Shown here piece by piece: positions 32,048 to 42,233 of a stretch of DNA of 64,000 bases. The DNA is from Novipirellula herctigrandis (GTDB lineage: Bacteria > Planctomycetota > Planctomycetia > Pirellulales > Pirellulaceae), in assembly GCA_007859835.1 (NCBI GenBank), contig SJPJ01000001.1, positions 7,972,853 through 8,036,852 of the forward strand, given 5' to 3'. Position 1 is the stretch's first letter; each line of letters begins with the position of its first letter. Below the pieces are notes generated by a model. That model was not told the DNA's origin. It worked only from the letters and a program-made list of their open reading frames with translations, and did no database searches. The position numbers were made by a program, and so were the translations under genes.

Positions 32048-34351
32048 ATGAAACGTTACTTAGAATTCTTCGTCGCTGCCACCGCGTTGGTGATTGCTGC
32101 TGTCGCAATCGCTGCTGTGTTTCGGTTGGTTGAAAAATCGCAGCTTCAACAGGCGAATCTCGAAAGAGAATTTGAGGAATCGGATTCGACCACGGTCGCA
32201 GACGTTCAGCAGCGACTGAAAGCTCACCTATCGGCCTTGCCTGCCAATGACTCGATCGTCGATCGCGTCGGTCCGTTTGTGGCCATCGAAGGTACGGGGT
32301 ATTCTCGGTCGGGTGATCCGTTGGAAAACAGACCGATCACATTGAATCGACAGATCAAGTTCCAAGATGCCACCGTTCCTTGCGTCATCAAGGTTTCAGC
32401 TCGGGGGACTCTGAAGTTTGATGTTGAGTTGCTGCCACGTGAATCGGTCGACTCGCGAAAGGAAGACCAATCTGGTCAGCCACGACTTGTCGTCACGGTG
32501 ACGCATCCCCGCTACAGCACTAACACTTCCGTCTTCCACGACACGGTTGAAACCACCGACGGTCTCGCTGACATTTTTGAAACCTTCGTTCAGGGCGTGG
32601 TCGCCGACGACCAACCGCAGTTGACCACGGTTCGACAGTGGTACGATGCGCAGCGGGAAGGCAATTCGACGGAAGCATTCGTGCGTATTGCGATTGCCCA
32701 TCCTGACGAGGCGGTACGACTCAAGGCGGTGGAGCTCATTTCAACGCCGCGCGGGGGCGGGCGAGTTCATTTCTCCGATTCCATGATGAAGGAACTGCTG
32801 ATCGCAGTGGCGGATCAAGGTCAGCCTGTCACCGTTCGTCGCAAGATCGTCCTCGCGATTCTGCCGGGATACGAAGCCCAACGTGCTGACCTGTATGAAC
32901 TGCTGGGCCGATCTGGGGACGAAGGGCTCTTTGCCGTCGAGCCGATCGCTGAGTTTATGATTGATCGCTCCCAGCGTCACTGGAGTAACGGCGGCACTTG
33001 GGACGCACCCATTGGCGCGGCCGAACTGCTACAGCATTGGGGACTGGACGCAATCGAAGCGGCTCCGGCCTTGATCACTGTGTTGAAAGAGTATCCAAAC
33101 TAATGGGATTTCGCACCAGCGGCGGCAAGTGCCCTAGGCGCGATAGGGCCGGAGGCGAGCGAAGCAATCGATGCTCTCGAGCTAGCGACTACGGCGAGAT
33201 ACGGGAATGTACGCAAAGCAGCCACGGAAGCCTTGAACAAGATTTCCCCAGCGCGACCTTCTCGTTTTGGACAATCACTTCAGTTTTCTACTATCGAAGA
33301 CCGAGAGCAGTTTTATCCACTCCACGCGAACAAGATGTTCAATTGGCTATCAGCTGATCGAGAAAGTTTGATGATCCTGCGTACCGACGGTGAAAATCCT
33401 TCACTCTACCAGGTGAATCTCAAAACGACCGAATGTAAACACTTGATCGATTTGGATGTGGCGGGCATCCGGTCTGTGGTGGGCAACGGCGACCAATTCA
33501 TCGTGTTGCGACAAGCAGAAACAAAGGAGGGAAAGACGTTGTTCGCGGACACGTGGTCGACGACTCGTTTGATGCGAATCAAGATCACCACGCTCGCGTT
33601 TCTGCGACCAGTCAAGCCGAAGCAAAAGGGCCTGGTCACTCACATTGTGTGGAGCGACGACCGCACTAAAGTGGCGTTTGTGCAGGCTGTCCGCACGCCG
33701 CGTGATGGTGGTTACACGGTGAGTCGTTCACTGCAGGTCAAATCACTGGATCAACCAAGCCCTTATCCGGATGACCGGCTCGACGAGTACCTGTTGGTTC
33801 CGATTGGTTTCAGCTCGTCGCAGGACTCGCTGATACTGGAGGGATGGTGCTTCAAGGAAAAGGCACGCGGAATCGCTTCGATGAACCTCACCACTCGCGT
33901 CGTTAGCCTGTTGTCACCCGACACCAAAAGTGTGACCACGCTGTCGCGTCATCGTGGTGATCACGATTGGATTGTTGTCAGCCACCAATCCAACACGAAA
34001 GGTTCCAAAATTGAGCTGTTCGATCCGAGTACAAAGTCTATTCGAGAATTTGTCTCGGGGGATGAATTGGCGTATATGGACCACCCTTGGGAGCCCGCCG
34101 TCGCCTTTGATTTGAGTGGTCAGCGTATGGCCGTCGCGACGCGAAACGGAGTCAATGTGTTCGACACCGAAACTCGCCAACGGGTCCAGCAACACGTATT
34201 ATCGCTCCCCGGCACTCCCTTGAAGCTGCGCCCACTGATCTTTGCCGCCGATAGCGGTGGTTTCGTGCTTGCCACCGTCGATGGAATTCCGCATACCGAT
34301 CCCTCGACAAAAAACGACCTGCATTTGATTCGGATTTCCACTGACCAATAG
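32048..34351 (+). pseudogene. HEAT-repeat/beta-propeller membrane protein interrupted by one in-frame TAA
   Basis: ATG 32048 starts an anchored protein (MKRYLEFFVAATALVIAAVA) with HEAT-like repeats. At codon 352 TAA (33101-33103) stops the frame after LKEYPN, but the very same frame continues WDFAPAAASALGAIGPEASE, AIDALELATT and RKAATEALNK, plainly the next HEAT unit, into a 370-residue beta-propeller-like end (ADRESLMILRTDGENPSLYQ ... VAFDLSGQRMAVATRNGVN) stopping at 34351. Total 768 codons including the stop. There is no start codon or ribosome site for a separate second gene. I read it as a nonsense-mutated gene; readthrough or a sequence error are the alternatives. It converges with the next gene, stops 2 bp apart. 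Confidence 0.75.
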
Positions 34352-34353
34352 AG

Positions 34354-36027
34354 CTACTTAGGGACGGCCGCTTTGGTCCAAACGATGTTGTAGCGAGTCG
34401 CTCCTTGCTGGTCGACGAACCATTGGCGCCAGATTTCGCGATAGGCGTGTCTCTGACGCCCGAAAACGCGGTTGTCACTGCTACGCAGTTGACCTTTGCG
34501 ATTGCGGAATTGGGGCAAACGTGGAAACTTTTCGGTCGTATTGTGCTGGGCGAAAAACTCTAGATTCTCAGGCAAGTCAATGAACTGGCCGCGAAACCGG
34601 TTTTCGCCACCATCGTTCTTGCCGACAAGCGTGATCGGGTATTTCCCGTTCGCCACTTGTCTCTTGAATTCAGCGTCATAGTTGTCGCTGGACATCCAAG
34701 GGGTCCACTCCACCTGGCCCCAAACGACGGCGTCCGGCAATTCGGGAACCGTCGTTGGTGAACTCTTCTCGCTCGTGCCCTTTTCATTGAACGCCGTCCG
34801 ATGCATCCACAGCCCCGGATCAGATAGATATTCCAGGCCCTCGAATGAAGTTCCGATCACGACAATCTCCCCATTGTTGCGGCCAAGAAAGATCGGCAGG
34901 ATCTGAGACTGGTCATTCGGGGGTACATCGGGGAAACGACTCACCCGAGTTCCTGTTTCCGTCGTGTAAACGCTTAACGTTCTTTCGTCAGCCACCGCAA
35001 CAAAGTCGCCCACCGCAAAAAACTCGACCTTCAAGGCCTGCCCAATCGATCCGTCATCGGTACGAGCAGGAAGGGCGGCCGTTTTCTTGCCGGTCCGCGT
35101 ATTCCAGATTTCAACGCTTGAATGGAACGCAAACGCCACACTCTCTGCATCGTCGCTGATGGCCAAGGGAAGCATCTGGGGAAGTGTGGGAATCGCGATT
35201 GATTCGGATTCACCGGACTGCATGTCGAGCACAACAATGGACCGCCCCTCATTCTCCGCTTCCGCCGACGCGGCGCGATTGTTTTGAATCAAAAACAACC
35301 GACTTCCGTCGTTGTTGAAAGCGAAAGCCCTCCGATTGTCGAGAAACGGTTCCGAGTCTGGCATCGTGATTGGCAAACCTGTTTGCAAGTCAATCACATA
35401 GGTGCGAAACGATTGCTCGTTATTCCGACTGAATTGAACCATTGTCAACGACACCGACGATCCGTTGGGGTTCCAAAGTGCTGTCGGCGGTCGCGTTCCG
35501 AAATGAAGCGGCAAATTAAGCAGGGGTCGGGTTGCCACCACTCGACTCTCTGAAATCGAATAGATGTCGGCAATCAATTGGTATCGCCCACGAGTGTCCG
35601 TTCGCAACAGGTAGATTCGATCTTCGGTTCCAAAACCGTCGTCGTACCAGCGTTGTTCTAGCTCGGCAATGCGAGTGCCTTCACCGGTCAACACCGATAC
35701 GCGATCAACGGCGACTTTGTCCCCGTTTAGATTCAGTAGATATAGAAACTCACTGTTGGTCGGCCACCACCAACGCAACTTGCTCTCACCGGGCATCATC
35801 CTGGCATTGACGACATTCTGATTGCTGTGGCCGGGAAGCTGAACCGCAAGCTTGCCGGTCGACTGAATATCCGAATCATCGATATTCGGCACTCGTGTTT
35901 TCAATGCTTGTTTTTGGCGCACTCGACCCGCGTTCCAAACGAGCCCGCCGCCCGCCAATGCGATCAAGCAAGTGGTCGCAAAAAGAAAGACAGCAACATC
36001 ACGCAAGGCTCGATTCGTCCGACTCAT
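34354..36027 (-). CDS. Membrane-anchored beta-propeller (WD40-like) protein
   Basis: The 557-aa protein has one N-terminal helix (DVAVFLFATTCLIALAGGGL) and then repeats of four-strand blades, for instance RAFAFNNDGSRLFLIQNN, LPLAISDDAESVAFAFHSSV, EIWNTRTGKKTAALPA and LSVYTTETGTRVSRFPDVPP, typical of WD40/TolB-like propellers. The last 130 residues are different and contain many charged and aromatic residues. It likely lies outside the inner membrane. Style and order resemble the propeller half of the neighbouring interrupted gene. Its start overlaps the end of the upstream membrane-protein gene (ATGA), so both belong to one operon. Confidence 0.65.
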   Translation of the reverse strand: MSRTNRALRDVAVFLFATTCLIALAGGGLVWNAGRVRQKQALKTRVPNIDDSDIQSTGKLAVQLPGHSNQNVVNARMMPGESKLRWWWPTNSEFLYLLNLNGDKVAVDRVSVLTGEGTRIAELEQRWYDDGFGTEDRIYLLRTDTRGRYQLIADIYSISESRVVATRPLLNLPLHFGTRPPTALWNPNGSSVSLTMVQFSRNNEQSFRTYVIDLQTGLPITMPDSEPFLDNRRAFAFNNDGSRLFLIQNNRAASAEAENEGRSIVVLDMQSGESESIAIPTLPQMLPLAISDDAESVAFAFHSSVEIWNTRTGKKTAALPARTDDGSIGQALKVEFFAVGDFVAVADERTLSVYTTETGTRVSRFPDVPPNDQSQILPIFLGRNNGEIVVIGTSFEGLEYLSDPGLWMHRTAFNEKGTSEKSSPTTVPELPDAVVWGQVEWTPWMSSDNYDAEFKRQVANGKYPITLVGKNDGGENRFRGQFIDLPENLEFFAQHNTTEKFPRLPQFRNRKGQLRSSDNRVFGRQRHAYREIWRQWFVDQQGATRYNIVWTKAAVPK

Positions 36028-37139
36028 GACGAAGCTCCGTTTGCTGTTGGACGTCGCATGCTAGTCAACTGTTTGACCAGATACGGTGCGCGCCAGAACA
36101 ACACCAATGTGGCGGCGAACTGTATCCAAAACAGTGGCCAGACACCCGCTGGCACGCGAATGAAGGGCGCAAAGACGTTGCCGCCACGCGGCCAATCGGG
36201 CAGGACGTAGATCAGCACGATGACAAAAAGCTGGCTCAGCCCGAAAACCTGAAAACGACGTGCGAGAAAAGGAAGCAAGATAAACTGGATCCAATACGCG
36301 ATCACCACCGAATCCGGTTCCAACTGGTAGGGGCCAAAGACATCACGACCGACTGGCCACGACGGGCTGGCGACCAAACCCCAGACGAAAAACTGAAACA
36401 CCAGGTAGGCAGGAACTCGCCACCACCAATTCAAGCTTCGCATCGAGGACAACGTAGACGTCTTGGAGGGCTTTGGGGGATCGGTCACGGCGACAGAGTC
36501 TGGCGATGTCGCCTCGGTCGCGGGAGTCACCTTCTGAGGCAATGCGTTACGTTCACCTACCCGCAGTACAAACCCACCAAAGATGAGCCCCAAAGCCATC
36601 GCGACGACAAGAACGCCGAGAACAACCTCACTTATGAGTGCGTACCCCATCGATGCCGCACCGATCCCAGCCAACACAATGTTGGCCGTTAGCAGGGCGA
36701 CCGAGATCGCGCTGGCGACCAACAGGACCCGATCCGATTCCTGAACGCACTTCGTCCAGCGAAGAACCAAGACGACGAGCCCGGCAAAGAACAGTCCGTT
36801 GGTAAATCGCCATAGCGTCGCTGCAATTTGAATTTCAATGCTGTGCTCTGCTTCGATCGGCGCCAGCGGCCAGCGAACGGCCGTAGGAAGACCGCCGGAC
36901 GAGCGAGGTGGATTCCAGATCGGTGCATGACTTGTGAATGGGTTTCCGGATCCAGTAATGCCGAACGCTCCTTTAACTTGCCACTGCTCGCTGCCCTTGT
37001 CATAGCGATGGCTCTTGCCAGTCCAAGTCGGAAACAGCAAGCACACCAACAGCCACAACCAAACGGCGACTAGATAAGCACGTCGGACCAGCAGCACGCT
37101 CAACGGTTCTTTTTCTTCGGTTCGAGAAACGGCGGTCAT
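36024..37139 (-). CDS. Multi-pass membrane protein, unknown function
   Basis: From ATG 37139 the protein has 371 aa and about eight hydrophobic helices, among them AYLVAVWLWLLVCLLFPTW, FTNGLFFAGLVVLVLRW, VLLVASAISVALLTANIVLA, LISEVVLGVLVVAMALGLIF, VVIAYWIQFILLPFLA, LFVIVLIYVLPDW and PLFWIQFAATLVLFW. A cytoplasmic or periplasmic Thr/Pro/Ser-rich linker splits it in two. I do not recognise the family. The frame is open up to 37283, but the upstream residues are polar. Its stop overlaps the start of the propeller gene, which suggests joint function, perhaps as a membrane partner of that protein. Confidence 0.6.
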   Translation of the reverse strand: MTAVSRTEEKEPLSVLLVRRAYLVAVWLWLLVCLLFPTWTGKSHRYDKGSEQWQVKGAFGITGSGNPFTSHAPIWNPPRSSGGLPTAVRWPLAPIEAEHSIEIQIAATLWRFTNGLFFAGLVVLVLRWTKCVQESDRVLLVASAISVALLTANIVLAGIGAASMGYALISEVVLGVLVVAMALGLIFGGFVLRVGERNALPQKVTPATEATSPDSVAVTDPPKPSKTSTLSSMRSLNWWWRVPAYLVFQFFVWGLVASPSWPVGRDVFGPYQLEPDSVVIAYWIQFILLPFLARRFQVFGLSQLFVIVLIYVLPDWPRGGNVFAPFIRVPAGVWPLFWIQFAATLVLFWRAPYLVKQLTSMRRPTANGASS

Positions 37140-37653
37140 GGAATTATCAGCGTTCACGGATATGCGACACAATGTGTTTCTAGTGCAGAGCCAGGCAGTA
37201 ACAGTATAGTGCGCATTGATTTGAAATTTCGCAACGATTTGACAGGCAACCAAGCCTCGAAAGAGATCTACAGCAACGGCCATCCAACGGTTGGCAAAAG
37301 GGTGAAGCTACGCACGCAGAATTGGCGGCAAAAAACGCGACGAGCAGAATCGTGCCGCCGATCGGAGCTTGACATGACGCCGACCGTTGCGAGGTCGGAC
37401 GACGATCGTTAACAGGCACGGCTGTTGCAAATTTCGCCCAAGGGACGCTATCTGGACGTTAACCTCGCCACATACAGATGGTTTTCGTGCGAGAGGTTGC
37501 ATCGATCGCCAGCTCGAAGTTGAATCTCAGATGGTCGTCGGTCAAGTCACCGACGCAGATCAAACACGAGAACGCTGCGGTCTTGACACTGTCGCCAATC
37601 CATCCTGCATCTCTCGCCCAATGACAACAATTGAGGGGCAAACTATACCCAGT
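37140..37653. other. Intergenic, no gene seen
   Basis: The 514 bp contain only short frames without protein-like composition. The promoter of the membrane-protein operon should lie at the left end and a terminator region for the LRR gene at the right end; no hairpin with T-tract was found. Confidence 0.4.
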
Positions 37654-38370
37654 TCATCGAATGATTCGGCAGTCCGGCATCTCTTGCTCTAGTTTCATCA
37701 GTCCTCGTTGCGTTAGCCTTGTGTCCTTGACGTAAAGATGACGCAACGTGCTCAACTTCGCCAAGTGTTCAATGGCGTCGTCTGAAATGGGCGTCCCCAC
37801 CAATCGCAACGAGCGAAGTTTAGGAAACGCGATCAATGGTTTTAATCCTTCGTTTGTGGTGGTGGTGCCATCCAGATCAAGTGCATCGAGCTTTTTCAGC
37901 ATGGCAATATGCTTAAGCGAGTTATCGCTCGCGCTGGTCAAGGAGAGGTTTAGCGTTTCCAGTTCAGTTAACGCGGCAAGTTGTTGAAAAGCATCGTCAG
38001 AAATGCGACGGCAGAAGCCAAGATTGAGATACTTGAGCCGCCTTAATTTGACGATGCTGTCCATACTTCGGTTGGTCAATCTATTGCAAAAACCGAGATT
38101 GAGGGACTCTAGGTTTCGGAGTTTTGAAACATGAATCAAACCAGCATCCGAAATGTTGGTCCCGTACAGATCGAGTTTGCGTAGTTGCTCAGCCGAGGCG
38201 ATAATGGAAAGATCGTCGTCCGTTACATCGCTTTGGGATAGAGCAATTCGAACGATCGCGCCGTCCTTGCCCCGCTCAGTTGTTGCTTGAAGAGACTTGA
38301 GCAAAGCCGTCAATTGTTCAGGATACAGAATCGAGACGACAAGCATCAAAATGCAGAGTTGATTGGGCAT
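37654..38370 (-). CDS. Exported or anchored leucine-rich-repeat protein
   Basis: The 238-aa protein starts at ATG 38370 (GGACTAGGACTA upstream) with a hydrophobic N-terminus (MPNQLCILMLVVSIL). The rest is LRR: units of about 24 residues such as LRKLDLYGTNISDAGLIHVS, LESLNLGFCNRLTNRSMDSI, LKYLNLGFCRRISDDAFQQL, LETLNLSLTSASDNSLKHIA, LDALDLDGTTTTNEGLKPLI and LRSLRLVGTPISDDAIEHLA. Repeats with 'C..L(T/S)D..' are of the cysteine-containing type common in planctomycete proteins. LRR proteins bind other proteins; the partner is unknown. The open frame upstream to 38634 is not protein-like, so the start was set at the signal segment. Confidence 0.75.
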   Translation of the reverse strand: MPNQLCILMLVVSILYPEQLTALLKSLQATTERGKDGAIVRIALSQSDVTDDDLSIIASAEQLRKLDLYGTNISDAGLIHVSKLRNLESLNLGFCNRLTNRSMDSIVKLRRLKYLNLGFCRRISDDAFQQLAALTELETLNLSLTSASDNSLKHIAMLKKLDALDLDGTTTTNEGLKPLIAFPKLRSLRLVGTPISDDAIEHLAKLSTLRHLYVKDTRLTQRGLMKLEQEMPDCRIIR

Positions 38371-38797
38371 TAGTCCTAGTCCTTTCCTATCAAATTCCCG
38401 CGACATCGCGGCACAAATCCACAATGGAAAGTGCGCGTGGCAACTGGCGAAGAAGAATTCTACAACGGCGAAACTGCTCGAGTGTTGAATCAGTTCAAAG
38501 GATCCTTCCCAAAGCAGGCGACCACACATGATCCAGCCAGTCCGAATTCTTCGGGGCAATGGTCCTGTACAACACATTATGATGCGGAATCTCGGAAACG
38601 GCGGTCTTGGCCATCCTCGTTGAACCGCACACACCGATGCGGCTAACGAAATCTCGCAACTCGCGTCGGTTGCATCAACCGAGGAGCCTGAACTCGCTTG
38701 CCTCCGTGCAGCGGTCGCCAGCGTCTGGACACACCGAAGTCGGCCACGAATGGCACGCCCACATTAAGCATAGTGGACATCATCGTGCGATTTCAAT
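38371..38797. other. Intergenic, no gene seen
   Basis: These 427 bp between the LRR gene start and the integrase stop show no gene. The interval may hold leftover sequence of the integrated element; I saw no copy of the tRNA 3' end here. Confidence 0.4.
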
Positions 38798-40024
38798 TCA
38801 GGCAAATAGAGATTCCATTGCATTTTGTTGACTGGACGGAAAGAAATGACGGTACCGCCGTCGGATTGCTTCGGTTGTGTGTCCAACCCACTCGTCAATC
38901 ATTCGCTGATCAATGTCCTTGCTGGCACACCCCGAGATGAAGCTGTGCCGCAAGCAGTGCCAACCTTTGATCACATCCCATTCGCTCTTTTCGATCGGCT
39001 GACGAAAGTAATGGGCCGCTTGGTCCTTGGTCAAACCGTCGGTGACTGCCTTCGCCTTACGGGAGTGCAGAATTGGCTCGTGATGGCAGAACGTAAAGTT
39101 GGAACCAGGATGATGGTCTATCCAAGTTCGTAGCACTTTCTCGAGCGGAGCAGAAATCGGAACGCGACGGGTGCTGTGGGTTCCGCGAACTCGCTTCTTC
39201 TCCCGGATGGTGAGTACGTTTCTCTCCAGGTCGATATCCGACAGCTGTGAACGAAGAAGCTCCGATCGTCTTGCTCCCGTGTACGCCGCTGTCGCAAACA
39301 TAGGGTGAATGAAGGGAAGACCCGCGGTGTTGTGGACATGCTCGAGTAACTTCTCGATTTCGGCCATGCTGAGATACAGTGCATCCCACAGCTCCTCGGA
39401 TGCACCACTAGCGATTTGACGCTGGATTTCCTCTCTGGTCTGAAAGACTGGAGACTCTTTCACCTTGGGCATTCGTAAGCCATTGCGAGGAAAAACTCCT
39501 TTCAGATGACCTGCACTAACGCCCCACTTCCAGACGGTGCCGAACGTCACGAGTTCTTTCTTGATCGTCGTGGCTGTGACCGTGCCTTTTCGAGTCTTCT
39601 TCTTTGAACGCGTGGTGACGTATTTCTGCAGGTCGTCGTGAGCTAAGTCTTGCACGATAAAGCGTTTGCCCAGGATCCGCTCAAAATGCCCTCGGTGGGT
39701 CTTCATCGTGCCGATGCTAGTTTCTTCCAGACTGCCCTCGGGAAGCTCGTCAAAGAAGTCGTCAAACAGCTTTGAGAGAGTGACCGAGGCTTTCGCGATC
39801 GGCTTTTTGGTCAATTTGCCATCGGACAGGAGGAACGTGACCAGATCGGCTCCCGCCGGAACTTGAAGTCGGCCTGACTCAATCAGTCGAATGTTCTCCT
39901 CAACCCGCAGCTTGCGACCAAGAGCGTCATCGTGATCGCTCGTTTTGAGCGACCGGATGAAGCGTTTTCCGCCGAAGCGGAGGATGATGTTGTAGCGTCC
40001 ATTGCGAAGCTCGATTCCAGCCAT
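38798..40024 (-). CDS. Tyrosine recombinase/integrase, intact
   Basis: The 408-aa enzyme starts at ATG 40024 after AGGGGAACGCTC. The N-terminal domain (MAGIELRNGRYNIILRFGGK) is the arm-type binding part; the middle helix bundle is the core-binding domain. Catalytic residues stand in order: Arg in AAYTGARRSELLRSQ, Lys or Arg in the beta-hairpin around NVLTIREKKRVRG, HxxR in GWHCLRHSFISG, His in EWVGHTTEAI and the nucleophile in RRRYRHFFP. The gene lies 138 bp from the 3' end of tRNA-Leu and reads away from it, the usual position of an integrase in a tRNA-targeting island. The frameshifted relative at 23.2-24.3 kb shares the N-terminal signature. It probably excises or integrates the accessory region. 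Confidence 0.88.
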   Translation of the reverse strand: MAGIELRNGRYNIILRFGGKRFIRSLKTSDHDDALGRKLRVEENIRLIESGRLQVPAGADLVTFLLSDGKLTKKPIAKASVTLSKLFDDFFDELPEGSLEETSIGTMKTHRGHFERILGKRFIVQDLAHDDLQKYVTTRSKKKTRKGTVTATTIKKELVTFGTVWKWGVSAGHLKGVFPRNGLRMPKVKESPVFQTREEIQRQIASGASEELWDALYLSMAEIEKLLEHVHNTAGLPFIHPMFATAAYTGARRSELLRSQLSDIDLERNVLTIREKKRVRGTHSTRRVPISAPLEKVLRTWIDHHPGSNFTFCHHEPILHSRKAKAVTDGLTKDQAAHYFRQPIEKSEWDVIKGWHCLRHSFISGCASKDIDQRMIDEWVGHTTEAIRRRYRHFFPSSQQNAMESLFA

Positions 40025-40095
40025 GAGCGTTCCCCTGCAATTGCCATTCAGTTGAAATGCTGGTGGCGTTTTGGTCGCGTTTCCAGCAAGCCCAC

Positions 40096-40132
40096 GAAAA
40101 AAGGGCTCACCGAATAATACGGCGAGCCCTTT
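40096..40132 (-). terminator. Terminator after tRNA-Leu
   Basis: On the minus strand a 12-bp stem with one mismatch (40101-40112 with 40120-40131, AAGGGCTC core) and a 7-nt loop is followed by T6. It lies 31 bp past the tRNA 3' end and still sits between the tRNA and the integrase. Confidence 0.85.
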
Positions 40133-40162
40133 AAAAGGCAATAATTTGCAGGTCATTTTAAG

Positions 40163-40247
<85 letters not shown>

Positions 40248-40388
40248 TTGCTGTGGTTCTGTTTTTGGCAATTTTGCTGTGAGGGCAAAGTTTTGCCGCA
40301 AAGAAGCGTTTCGTCAACGCCCCCAAAACGTTTTTTGTAGATACTCGTTCCGGAACCACGCTCAGGCGAATCCGGTTATCGTGTTCCG

Positions 40389-42233
40389 TTAAAACGTAAC
40401 CCGTTTTCGGTTGCGGCCTCGCCCAATCAACGCATGAGTCCATTCGGCATGAATGATCTCTTCCGAGCCGGCGAATTCACGGATCATCCATCCTCGCATC
40501 GCAGCGGGGGATGCTGCGGGAGGGCAACGTCGGCGCAGATTTACTTGCTCTTGATCTACCAAAATCACTTCTGGCCGAACGTGAAGCAGTTGGCTGTAAT
40601 ATCCATCGGGCGACAATTCATGATACCGCAAATCAACTTTCTTTTTATCACTCCACTGCGCGTCAGGACCTAACTCGCTAATCATCCAGTGCTTGGTGAC
40701 CCAATCAATTCGCCCAATCGCTTCATCGGACTCTGGGTTTCTTTGCTTTTGGTTACTGTGGCGAAACACGGTGGCGGCTTCAATTAGCGATTCCCAGCGT
40801 TGGATGACCGTTGGCGATTCGCCAGCCCAGGTCGCCGGCGTCTCACTGACAAAGCGTTTGGCGGCGGTGAGATAAATCCGCTGGATCTCCAAAGCCGATA
40901 ACTCACCACGACTTGTGGGCACACGGTAGATCAAATTCCAATCTGACGCAATTCGATGGATTGAGCTGACCGTTTGCCGAAGCACAGGCAAATCAGCCAC
41001 ATCGCCTGCTTCGATCATATCCAACAACAACGACACCGATGCAAACTTAACGTATTCGGCTTGGTCGGACATGTTTGAATCCGACAATCCGATTTGCAAT
41101 CGTTGTCGTCGTGAAAACATTTGACGTGTCGAGGAAAGCGACAGAAACGATTTTGCGCAAAATTGGCTCAACCAATGACCGAAAACAAAGACGGGTTTTT
41201 CACCGCGAAACCCGCCCATGTCGGCAACTGCGTCGATTGCCATCGCTTTGGCACTTAGCCGAAACCGTCCTTCATAGTCTAGGTTCCCCGCGCCACAGAT
41301 TGCGACGCGTGACGCCAACATCGCGGTTAGGTATTTCCGCTGAGACCGAAATGCGACATGACGGGCGACAAATCGTAACACCAATACCGTTGGAAAATGA
41401 ATCAACCGAAGCGAACCAACAAAACCGTTGGTAAGCCATGATGGTACGGAAGCAAACGTGGCTTCAATGTCATGACGTCCGATCGGCACATCATGCGGTT
41501 CGTCATCATCCCATGAGCCTTCCACTTCGATTTCAGTTGGCAATGGAGTTGACGAAGTTCTCTTTTCCTTTCGCCATTTCATGACAAAACCGATCGTCAG
41601 CATGCACCACAGCAACGGCAACGAGGTCGCCAAACTAATCACTTGCATGCACCACAGCAGCGCCATCATGATGCGATACAGAAAAAGCCAAAAGCCGCGA
41701 GCAACCTCGGCCTCGTAGTTTTCTTGGCATCCGTAGACGTGTCCAAGTGCGTCGGAGCTGTTCTTCAGCACTCGTAGGTCAAAACTGGTTTCGCTGTCGG
41801 TCGTGGCATCCGCGACCAATTGATCGATCGACCGTTGACATGCCAAAAGTTCCTCGGGGCTGCGGACTTCGGGCGTCGCAAGTTCAATTAACCCACCCGG
41901 TTCGTCGTGCATAAGCGGATGTGACTCGAACGAGACGGCACCGCCACTGGCTAAGAACATCTGTTCGGTGTCAAAGAGTCCTTTGACCGTGGGTTGGTCA
42001 CGACGTATCGCTTCGCAAATTTGTTCGTACACAAAAATGGACGCTGGCAGGTCTTGATGCTCAAGACTTTGTGGGTCAATCACGATGGTCGCATACTCGG
42101 TCTCGAGTCCCATCAACCGGGAAACAAGAGGGCTGCTTCGGCGACGGCGCAGAGGCAGCCGCCGGGGAGGCAGGCTGGGATCACCAAAGAAATCGTCGGC
42201 AGAAGAATCACGTTTCAAGGAAAAGAGTCGCAA
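40389..42233 (-). CDS. Pup-ligase/deamidase-like (PafA/Dop family) protein with membrane insertion
   Basis: The 614-aa protein shows the family start LMGLETEYATIVIDP (compare G(I/L)ETEYG of PafA and Dop), GGAVSFESHPLMHDEPGGLIEL with the ATP/Mg-binding Glu and a second match at LTAMLASRVAICGAGNLDYE and LSDSNMSDQAEYVKFASVSL. These enzymes belong to the glutamine-synthetase-like carboxylate-amine ligases that attach Pup or remove it. Unlike canonical members, residues about 180-225 contain two hydrophobic helices (FWLFLYRIMMALLWCMQVIS, LPLLWCMLTIGFVMKW), so it would be membrane-bound. No Pup, proteasome or Mpa gene is in the window. tRNA-Leu follows downstream; a TPP enzyme diverges. Confidence 0.8.
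   Translation of the reverse strand: MRLFSLKRDSSADDFFGDPSLPPRRLPLRRRRSSPLVSRLMGLETEYATIVIDPQSLEHQDLPASIFVYEQICEAIRRDQPTVKGLFDTEQMFLASGGAVSFESHPLMHDEPGGLIELATPEVRSPEELLACQRSIDQLVADATTDSETSFDLRVLKNSSDALGHVYGCQENYEAEVARGFWLFLYRIMMALLWCMQVISLATSLPLLWCMLTIGFVMKWRKEKRTSSTPLPTEIEVEGSWDDDEPHDVPIGRHDIEATFASVPSWLTNGFVGSLRLIHFPTVLVLRFVARHVAFRSQRKYLTAMLASRVAICGAGNLDYEGRFRLSAKAMAIDAVADMGGFRGEKPVFVFGHWLSQFCAKSFLSLSSTRQMFSRRQRLQIGLSDSNMSDQAEYVKFASVSLLLDMIEAGDVADLPVLRQTVSSIHRIASDWNLIYRVPTSRGELSALEIQRIYLTAAKRFVSETPATWAGESPTVIQRWESLIEAATVFRHSNQKQRNPESDEAIGRIDWVTKHWMISELGPDAQWSDKKKVDLRYHELSPDGYYSQLLHVRPEVILVDQEQVNLRRRCPPAASPAAMRGWMIREFAGSEEIIHAEWTHALIGRGRNRKRVTF

Noticed and set aside
33104-34351. The second half of the HEAT/propeller gene as a gene on its own (start TTG 33233).
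   Set aside because: No ribosome site, and the HEAT repeat before 33233 belongs to the same frame, so one interrupted gene is simpler.
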